15,084 nt of DNA from Gloeophyllum trabeum ATCC 11539 (lineage: Eukaryota > Basidiomycota > Agaricomycetes > Gloeophyllales > Gloeophyllaceae). Below the pieces are notes generated by a model, which made no database searches, was not told where the DNA came from, and worked only from the letters and a program-made list of their open reading frames with translations. The first letter of the stretch is position 1. Every line of letters begins with the position of its first letter. The stretch spans positions 2,788,551 to 2,803,634 of the forward strand of contig NW_006920413.1 in assembly GCF_000344685.1 (NCBI RefSeq), given 5' to 3'. Of this stretch, positions 7,977 to 15,084 are shown in pieces. Both the position numbers and the translations under genes were made by a program.

Positions 7977-10292
7977 ATGTCGGTCAGCGTCCACTCGAAG
8001 TTCACCAAGGATCCCGACGACTCCAGCAGGGATGCTGAAGATGCGCTGGACTCTGAGCGCGAAGAGCAGCATATCGCAGTGGGAGCTCTGCCCACTCCTC
8101 CCGTAGACAGGATTGGGCATCTGCACAGAGGACTGTCTGCGAGACAAGTCCAGATGATCGCAATTGCAGGGACTATTGGTACGGGACTCTTCCTGGGGAC
8201 GGGTAAATCGCTGGCACAGGGCGGCCCAGCCAGTATGCTCATCTGCTATGCAATCGTCGGCTTTATCGTGTATGTGACCCTGCTCTTGCTCGGTGAGATG
8301 GCTACTCAGTATCCCGTTGCTGGTGAGTGTCATTTCACTTAGGGTAGGCCGCTCGTGCGGCTTGCGGGCAGTGCCCGTGTAGCTGCAACCATGACCGGAC
8401 ATATACCGCTTGCCTCAGTTTTCTATCCGCCGTGTACGCGGTACAGGCTCACGTATTTCCTTAGGTTCATTCACCGCCTATTCTACCCGCTTCTTCTCCC
8501 CTTCCTATGGATTCGCGCTATCCTGGAATTACTGGTTCAACGATGCCGTGTCTGTGGCGTCTGATCTCACCGCCGCGCAACTCGTCCTCCAATTCTGGAA
8601 CGTAAATAACTCCTGGATTGTCAGTCTTGTCTTCTGGGTCTTCCTGGTGGGCGTGAACGCTACCCAAGTGAAAGCATACGGGGAACTCGGTAGGTGGACT
8701 GATGCTGCATTCGCGCCCGAGTTCGAGTTCGTATTGACCAGACGATTCATCGCGCCTTAGAATACTGGCTATCGTCGCTCAAGGTCGCGACCATAGTCGT
8801 TTTTATAATATTGGGCATCGTCGTCAACGCCGGCGGGAACACCTCGCACGAATATATTGGGGGCAAGTATTGGCACATACCGGGTGCTCCTTTCGTCGGA
8901 GGGTTCGGGGGCTTTGCAAGAGTATTTGTTACCGCTAGTTTTGCCTGTCAGTACAAGCGCTGCACGATATCATGCTTCTGTCTACTAAGCCCTCGTTAGA
9001 TGGCGGAACAGAGAGTCTCGGTGTCACTGCGGGCGAAACGAAGAATCCCTCACGTAACATGCCTCGAGTCGTGAAGTTTGTTTTCTGGAGGTACTTCCCA
9101 CGACTCTCAGTGTGTTCGACCGGCTGAAAACTGTTGTCCTCCAGAATACTATTATTCTATATCCTGAGTATCTTGCTGATAGGTCTGAATGGTACGTCCC
9201 GGTAAAGGCCTCATTTTTCGCGTTGTGACGGAGAGTCTAGTACCTTGGGACTATCCTGGCTTGTCTAACAAGAGCACAACAACGTCCCCTTTCACCATTG
9301 TATTCAAGGAAGCTGGCTCGAGTGAGTGCATTTATCACCTGGGGCGTGTTCCGAGGCTAAATATCAAACGATAGCTGTAGCTGCGTCGTTTATGAACACG
9401 GTCATTTTGACCTCAGTACTCTCGGCCGGCAATCACGCCCTCTTCGCTGGGACCAGGATTATGTACGGATTATCAGCGTCTGCCCAAGCACCGCGGTTCC
9501 TCTCTCGGACGACGAGGCAGGGCGTCCCGTTGTTCGCTTTGCTGGTCACGAGTAGCATCAGCATCCTCTGCTTCGGGAGTAGCTTTGTTGGCAGCGGACA
9601 GCTGTGGAGCTGGCTGCAGAACATCGTCGGTGTGTCAAACCAAGTACGCTACCGTCACTGTCGCTCGCTTCGTTACTTACCTATTACTAGATCGCGTGGT
9701 TATCCATTGGACTGGCTAGTTGGCGGTTCAGGACAGCCTGGAAGAGACAGGGGAGACCACTGGAGGAGATGAAATACCGTGCAAGCTGGACCTGGCCATG
9801 GGGCCCATACTTCGTGGTAAGTGGCATTGGACGACACGTACCGGGCAAAGATGTTGAGCTATGCAACCGTCTAGGTTGTCACCGTATCCGTCCTGATCCT
9901 AGGTGAGTGGCGTAGTACGGGACCGTTGTTCTCGTGCTCACGTCTACGTAGTTCAAGGCTGGTCATCTATTTTCCCCGAGTTCACGGCTGTCGACTTCGT
10001 TTCCTTCTACATTGAGCTACCCATTATGCTGGCCATGAGCCTCGCATGGTTGCTGTTCAAGGGACGACGAGTTCCTCAGCTCAATGAGTCGACAGTCGCA
10101 CTCACTGGGGAACAGTCGGATAGTAAGGGCAGAATCGGTAGATTTTTCGACATTGTGGACACGGAAACGGTGAATCTGAGGATCGACGAATATAAGGAGG
10201 ATCCCAAGGATCTAGCGGATGAGTCCATACGGGCGAAACGCCTCTCCGGATCGGCTGGCTGGCTATGGAGAATATACTATTTAATCGCATAG
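7977..10292 (+). CDS. amino-acid permease, fungal YAT/AAP family
   Basis: Plasma-membrane proton-coupled amino-acid importer of the APC superfamily. Ten exons (7977-8322, 8465-8689, 8761-8946, 9000-9090, 9145-9191, 9241-9321, 9375-9643, 9691-9816, 9875-9902, 9952-10292) join in phase to 579 residues, normal for the family. A hydrophilic N-terminus of about 55 residues leads to LSARQVQMIAIAGTIGTGLFLGTG (the second half, 65-76, is the conserved first-membrane-segment motif), then GGPAS, GEMA (106-109), YPVAGSFTAY and WNYWF. Later come ETKNPSRNMPRV, YPGLSNKSTTTSPFT, AGNHALFAGTR, GVPLFALL, SWLQNIVGVSNQIAWLSIG, WTWPWGPYF and a hydrophilic tail. About 12 membrane segments are expected. These blocks match general and basic amino-acid permeases closely, but the preferred substrate cannot be read from sequence. 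Exon 9875-9902 is only 28 nt. No break or missing conserved block was found. Confidence 0.93.
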
Positions 10293-10423
10293 CATCACAT
10301 GTTATTAAAAGCAAAGGAGTTGTACAACATGTATATCCCGTAATATATAAGCGATGATAAATAGTGTGATACATGCAAGGGTGCGGAAATGAAGAATACA
10401 AGACTGCTACACTGAGCGAGAAG
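10293..10423. other. short convergent intergenic gap
   Basis: Only 131 bp separate the stop of the permease (+) from the stop of the IML2-like gene (-). The gap is AT-rich and holds a 7-bp inverted repeat (ACATGTT at 10297-10303, AACATGT at 10326-10332). Both 3' UTRs must end in or overlap across this gap. Confidence 0.7.
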
Positions 10424-13225
10424 CTACAATTTAGAACGTTTTTCGACGGCATCGAGAGCAGCATTTGCGCGGACGTGGAGATTGCTCTGCAATGACGTGA
10501 TATCAATGAGGAAACATGTGATGGCGACAGATAGCAACACTCACCTCCATGCTGTACTTGCCCTGCGGAAGCCACACGTACTTGATCAGATCGGGGCAAA
10601 GCGAGTATAGCAAAGAACATACCTTCTTGCCACCTGCGTTCACCTCCAACGGCTTGCCTGGACGAAGGTCAGTCCTAGGCGGGTGGAAGATCTAGACCGA
10701 GGAGACTCACCCGACAGGACCAGCTCGAACTGAGTTCGAGCGCCGGCTTTGTCCCCAGCGCATAGCATTAGCCGCCCGAGTTCATAATCTTTGCAGCCGT
10801 GTTAATTAGTTAGAGTGAAGGCGGCACAAAGGGATTAATAGCGACATACGTGAGTAGTATACCAGCCAGTGATCGTACTCGATCTTCTGGCCGTTTGCAA
10901 ACACGGCAGCGAAGGCGTCCCGGGACTGTTTCTCGGCCTCTGCTGGTGTTATGTCTGTCGGGCCTTCGTCTTCTACGATCGCATCTGGGTCCTGGAGGGG
11001 ACGAGTCAGCCAAAAACGTAACACGGAAACAAGATGGCTGAAACGAACAGGGTGCGCTACGTAGCGTAAGCAAACCCCCTGGAGAAAACGGGCGAGACAG
11101 TAGTCGTCCCAGTATCCGCTGCCGTATTTCGACTGATTCTCCCTGCGCGAATCGAGCGTGCGCAGGCTTTCTTGTACCATTGGAAGCATCTTCGTGACAA
11201 GCACCGACCGCGGGGCATGCGCAATACAGAGAAACACGTAGCCGAACTCCAGGGCTGGGAGGAGTAGGCGTCCACCTTGGGATTTGAATTTGCGTGCCTT
11301 GCGCTCCACGAATTTCTGCAAGGCGCAAGGGATTAAAGCATAGTCGAACCAACGACGGCCGGGACGCTCACCTCGAGTGGTATCGATTTACCGGCGATAC
11401 GTTGGCGGAGGCTGGGGACCTTGTCCAGGAGACTGGCGGCTTCCTTCTTGTTCTCTTCACCGCCGAGCTGGAGCAGGCAGACGGCTACCCCGTAGGTATA
11501 GCAAGCCTTGGACCACTGTCGCATGCATGTGCAATGTGAGGTCCAACCAAGAATACAGATAAGGAACGCGGTGGGCGCACCGTTGACGATTTCAGCATTG
11601 TTCGCCAGTGTTCAAGCGAGGTGGGGATATCCCAGAGGCAGAGATTCGCGACGGCCATTTCCCAGTACGAGATCTGATGCAGATTATAGTACTGGCTTTG
11701 CGCCTGCATCGCTTTCTTGTAGTAGTCCAGTGCTTTCTGGGGCCGACTGCGGCATAGGTTGAGCCTGCCAGCGCCGAACAGAAAGAGGATACCTTCGAAA
11801 GGGCGTCAGGGTAGTAGGGGACGACGAAAGCGGGAAAGGACGTGTCTTTACCATTTGGATAGCGCTTGAGATTCCAGTCGAGGATCTTCTGCGCCATCTC
11901 GATGTCCACGCCCTCAAAGGTAAAACTAGACAGGACGAGATGGAAGATGAGGAGAGCGGCGTCGCAGATACTACGGCGCACGCCTTCCTTCTCTAGAGAT
12001 CGAGATGAGTCTGTGCGCCCGACAGAGCTGCGCGCCATACCTTTCGGCACGCCGGGTTCCGACGACGCCTTCGTCCAACCGCCCGCGCGCATCAAGTAGT
12101 CCAGCCCGGCTTGACGATCGCCCTTGTACCCGAACATCTCGACGATGGTGAGTAGCCGGCCCGGCATCATGCTGAGGATGAGATTGGACATGCCCACGCC
12201 CAGGTAGACGCCGGATCTGAAGTCAGCGTCGATGGAGGCGTCTTCCGGGCCCTCGCCTCTTGCTTGGGCTTCGGCGTCGACGGCCTCGAGGTACTTTCCT
12301 AGGTTTCGATAGATGTTGATGAGAGTGCGCATGTTCAGCCTACATGAGGGTTAGTTAGTTCCCGGCTTAGACGGTAGAACTTACGCTTCTTTGATAAAGG
12401 ACAGCCAATCTCCGGAATAGACGATACCCAGAATTGCCTACAACAAGATTTGTGCGTGAGAGACATGTGGGGGCTGAGGGCGAAAGTACGAGGGAACGCA
12501 CCTTCTCGAAGAGACTTTCAGCATAGACTAGCTCGGCATGTCGCTCGACCGGAGTCATACTCTTGTAATAGCCCACGCCGGAAGTGTGCAGCGAGGAGAC
12601 TACGAGCCCTGCCAGCCTGGTGGCCATAGAGACCGACTTCTTACGATGATGTGCTGCCACCGCATTGCCATGCTTTGCGTGACCGAGGGCGGTCAGCAGG
12701 TCCTAGCGCTCATTGAGTAAGCGCATGAAGTCCCTTCACGAAGAAGTACTGGTGCTCTTACCTCGTTCTCGAAGGACATGAGGCCCTTGAGGCACTGAAT
12801 CAAGCCGTAACCTGTGGTGAAGTATAGCCGCTCCCTGGTCGACTAGTCAATCCACACGAGCTCATTCGAAGCGGCTGGACGTACTTCTTGGGGTCACACT
12901 CGTCGCAGTACTTCTCTGACTCCAACATGTGGGACGCAAGGAAAAGGTCTAGGGCGTATCGCACGCCCGGGATATCGTCGAGAGCATGCTCCGGGGAGTA
13001 GGGCGTCTTGGGCGCGGGCGGAGGTGGGGGGATGTCTGAATCTGGCTCGCCCGCCTGCGCCACATCAAACGTCTTCATGTCTACAGCGTGCATGAGATTA
13101 GGTGCAGTTAGATTAAAGGGGACGCAGGACGCACCGGAAGTCATCGACTTCTTGTCCGTCTCGATCAGTACCGCCGGTTTCTCATACTCCGTGATTCCTA
13201 TTGGCGTCTCGACTGCAGTAGCCAT
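10424..13225 (-). CDS. IML2/TTC39-family tetratricopeptide protein
   Basis: Fourteen exons on the minus strand, in transcript order: 13135-13225, 12885-13080, 12762-12834, 12502-12702, 12385-12437, 11852-12339, 11581-11792, 11372-11515, 11049-11315, 10850-10991, 10711-10788, 10623-10657, 10545-10580, 10424-10486. They close in phase to 692 residues, in the size range of yeast Iml2. After a short N-terminus with five prolines (48-52) come RYALDLFLASHMLESEKY, RLYFTTGYGLIQCLKGLMSF, ERHAELVYAESLFEKAILGI, VYSGDWLSFIKEALNMR, a conserved SGVYLGVGMSNLILSMMP block, SFTFEGVDIEMAQKIL, NLKRYPNGILFLFGAGR and several TPR-like helices to the C-terminus. This is the DUF3808 (Iml2-TPR_39) family. Yeast Iml2 is implicated in clearance of protein inclusions linked to lipid droplets, and animal TTC39 proteins in lipid handling. 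A scaffold role here is inferred. Intron 11793-11851 ends in CGAAG, and intron 10581-10622 (42 bp) ends in AAG; both are weaker than the others. Confidence 0.9.
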
Positions 13226-13831
13226 AGTTTATTGAGTTTTTGACGGAGGCGGGATGTCGTTGGGAAAGGGCGAAGGGCGGCCGAAGCATTCGCAGTGTAT
13301 CCCAGGCTCAAGAGGCGGCTGATGCTCGGTCACGGTGTCGGGAGTGACTCCCAAGAATACCCGAAGCGTCATTGGGCGTTCCCCGCAACAGCCGCCCTTC
13401 GTCTCGGACGCGTTCGACCTTTCACGTCAAGCGGAATATGTTCTGCGGCTTGTTTCCAGTCTGTCACTTACACCAGGTTTTTTAAACTTATCCCAATACT
13501 ATCGTGTCGATGGCTGTTATACAGGCGTCGATCACTTGCAGGCATTCCGGCAACGCTCTGACCGGCGGTATGCGACGCTGGCTTTCACTACACCGCCGTC
13601 GCCTCTAAATATTTGACAGACATCGGTCCGGGACCTAATCCGGGCGTCCCGGCGGCACCTCACTTCGTCGTTCCGTAAATGTTCTACAAACAAAGCATAA
13701 CCGGGCAGATATCGACATTTCGCTGGCAACCTTGTGGCAATGTTCTTGCGACCTTCGTATAACATCTCCCCGTTGTCGTAGGTATGTGCGGTTGGACTCT
13801 CTGGATATGCTGCGACAGTCCCTGTTGTCAA
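13226..13831. other. upstream region of the IML2-like gene
   Basis: No gene supported; open frames on both strands lack recognisable motifs. The interval contains an inverted repeat of CGG-type triplets, CCGGGAC (13628-13634) and GTCCCGG (13646-13652), about 400 bp upstream of the ATG. CTAAATATTTGA at about 13606-13617 is AT-rich but not a convincing TATA box. Confidence 0.4.
13628..13652. promoter_or_regulatory. CCGGGAC-N11-GTCCCGG inverted repeat
   Basis: A perfect 7-bp dyad with an 11-bp spacer. Inverted CGG/CCG triplets with fixed spacing are the classical site form for fungal Zn2Cys6 regulators. This is a shape match only; no regulator is known. Confidence 0.25.
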
Positions 13832-13888
13832 AAATCAGATAAATTGAATCATTTTATTACTGATGGCTGTAGGTATCTCTGGAATCAT

Positions 13889-14094
13889 CAGGAGAAAAGG
13901 ACTTAGCTTTATAGCTCTATGTAGGTCTTGTGAGTCGTATATCCCAGTAGCTACCCCCTGTATATATAGTCTTATATAGTCTAGTGCTAGAACTTCATAG
14001 CACCATATAGCAGTATGTAGCACAGTAGCATGGTACCACAGTAGCCGCAATAGTTGTATATAGCACTCCATAGCTCTGTAGCACCAACCAATGA
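13889..14094. repeat. degenerate TAG/TAGCAC-rich low-complexity tract
   Basis: Words such as ATAGCAC, CAGTAGC, TATAGTCTTATATAG and CATAGCTC recur imperfectly over about 200 bp. It looks like a decayed microsatellite or eroded transposon, with no coding potential. Confidence 0.5.
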
Positions 14095-14265
14095 GAATCC
14101 TCTGGGCTCCCCATTTTGTGCCTTCAGATGAGATACTGGCAAATGAATATTTTAATCATGATTGCTTTACATGCACTAGTACTAATTTATAAGGTGATTT
14201 ACTAAATGCCTAGGGTTAGAGCTGGCTTTGGGTTACCAGATTAGGAAGGAGCGTGGGAACACCCA

Positions 14266-14402
14266 CCGTAACTTTACGGCCCATGTCTGTGATACAATGT
14301 GGATGACGAAGAACAGGTCAGGGTGTAACTTTACGCAACAGGGATCAGGTTGAGGGTGCAACGGGGGTCTTCAATGGGTATGTCCCGCCGTAAAATTACG
14401 GC
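14266..14402. repeat. three GTAA-N2-TTAC dyads
   Basis: CCGTAACTTTACGG (14266-14279), TGTAACTTTACG (14324-14335) and GCCGTAAAATTACGGC (14387-14402) share the plan (C)CGTAA-2 nt-TTACG(G). They are spaced about 60 bp apart. The first and third form near-perfect stems; the second is weaker. Confidence 0.6.
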
Positions 14403-14610
14403 AAATAACTGCAGTAGCAGCTTGACACATCGATGATGTCATGGGAATGCTTTGTAACAGACTACCATGAGGTAGTTGTGAGGCATGGTACAGGGAGATG
14501 TAAATAGGAGGACGTGCAAGCGACAGAGGCAATCCATTTCCACAAGCTACTTCGATGTCCTCCATCGCTGCATTGACGACTATCCTGAGTGATCCCTAAT
14601 ATTATACTAT

Positions 14611-14633
14611 CTGCAGCGAACCCTTCGCTGCAG
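14611..14633. repeat. 23-nt hairpin, 10-bp arms
   Basis: CTGCAGCGAA (14611-14620), loop CCC, TTCGCTGCAG (14624-14633): arms perfectly complementary. Confidence 0.75.
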
Positions 14634-14666
14634 CATGCCATGCCGTGAAATTTCCTTATATGGTAG

Positions 14667-14762
14667 TCATGCCAGCCCCAATTGGGATGCGGCTGTGTCA
14701 TGCCCGTCCCAAAAAGGTTCATGCCATGTCATCTCATGCCATCTCATGCCACTCTCATACCA
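14667..14762. repeat. TCATGCC repeat cluster
   Basis: TCATGCC occurs at 14667-14673, 14698-14704, 14719-14725, 14734-14740 and 14744-14750, with a variant TCATACC at about 14756-14762. Within it ATCTCATGCC is a direct tandem pair (14731-14750). The density of one short word resembles a subterminal repeat block of a DNA transposon, but no matching terminal repeat was identified. Confidence 0.6.
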
Positions 14763-14810
14763 CTTTCACAAGATCTCTTGTTTCCTCATGTCATCTCCTA
14801 CCCATATGGA

Positions 14811-14838
14811 ACGGACGGTAGGCTGGCCTACCGTCCGT
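14811..14838. repeat. 28-nt palindrome, 13-bp perfect arms
   Basis: ACGGACGGTAGGC (14811-14823), a 2-nt centre, and GCCTACCGTCCGT (14826-14838) are exact reverse complements. It is GC-rich enough to extrude or fold stably. It could be abutting transposon ends, a remnant of a fold-back element or a protein-binding palindrome. Confidence 0.8.
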
Positions 14839-15084
14839 CGCGGGAAATACTTCCTTTTCGGCCCTTCTGACTATCTGGCAGGGGGTTTACGCACCTCCCA
14901 GTCAACATTGAAACACCCACCGAGACCCCCCTCCCCCCCTGCGGGCGCTTGTGTGCGGACGGCCTGCAACCCGCGACGGCGGGGGCTGGAATCGCTCCCC
15001 TCTCTCTGCTCTTTGTTGCAGCACCCTATTTCCACCCTTGTGAGCCTCTTTGCTTAGGCACCGCAGCCGCCAGACTGTCCCATT
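14839..15084. other. right window edge, pyrimidine-rich
   Basis: C- and CT-rich stretches (about 14918-14940 and 14995-15055) suggest an upstream region of a gene starting beyond the window, but no start or coding segment can be supported. Confidence 0.35.

Noticed and set aside
13335..13831. Open frames on both strands upstream of the IML2-like gene (93 and 99 codons)
   Set aside because: Neither shows domain motifs or plausible splice extension.
14667..14762. CRISPR-like array
   Set aside because: Repeat unit is only 7-10 bp with irregular spacing, and the DNA is eukaryotic; these are simple or transposon-end repeats.
14635..15057. Plus-strand frame of 140 codons at the right end
   Set aside because: It runs through the TCATGCC repeats and the 28-nt palindrome; the peptide is repeat-derived.
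1..15084. tRNA or rRNA genes
   Set aside because: GTTCGA-like strings were inspected but none is accompanied by a paired A box, acceptor stem or cloverleaf.

Overview
This window looks like nuclear DNA from a filamentous fungus, most likely an agaricomycete basidiomycete. The genes carry many short GT-AG introns (mostly 42-90 bp). The transposon relic resembles agaricomycete hAT elements, and there are no bacterial operons or ribosome-binding sites. All gene models were spliced by hand from reading frames and splice signals. Phases close exactly in the four host genes from the chosen starts; the 5' end of the PAXX-like gene is unresolved.

Layout: (1) 1-490 is gene-poor sequence. (2) 491-2499 is a complete 2009-bp hAT-type DNA transposon copy with 16-bp perfect terminal inverted repeats, a perfect 8-bp target duplication and TGAAGTG-rich subterminal repeats. 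Its transposase gene has lost the catalytic core but keeps an intact C-terminal dimerisation domain. (3) 2508-3203 is gene-free. (4) 3427-4603 (+), possibly with an upstream exon from 3204, encodes a protein of about 294 residues that looks like a fungal PAXX/XRCC4-superfamily end-joining factor with a PAXX-like Ku-binding tail. (5) 5346-7300 (+) encodes a bacterial-type mannose-1-phosphate guanylyltransferase (GDP-mannose synthesis) fused to a fungal-looking N-terminal coiled-coil and Pro/Ser-rich extension. (6) 7977-10292 (+) encodes a 579-residue amino-acid permease of the fungal YAT type. (7) 10424-13225 (-) encodes a 692-residue IML2/TTC39-family TPR protein in about 14 exons, convergent with the permease. 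(8) 13226-15084 has no supportable gene but is rich in palindromes and short repeats, including a 28-nt near-perfect palindrome, a 23-nt hairpin, three GTAA-N2-TTAC dyads and a TCATGCC repeat cluster.

The four host genes have unrelated roles (DNA repair, sugar-nucleotide synthesis, amino-acid uptake, TPR scaffold) and do not form a pathway cluster. The most interesting points are the candidate fungal PAXX homologue, the prokaryote-like guanylyltransferase with its added N-terminus, the internally deleted hAT copy that could still make a dimerisation-only protein, and the palindrome-rich right end.
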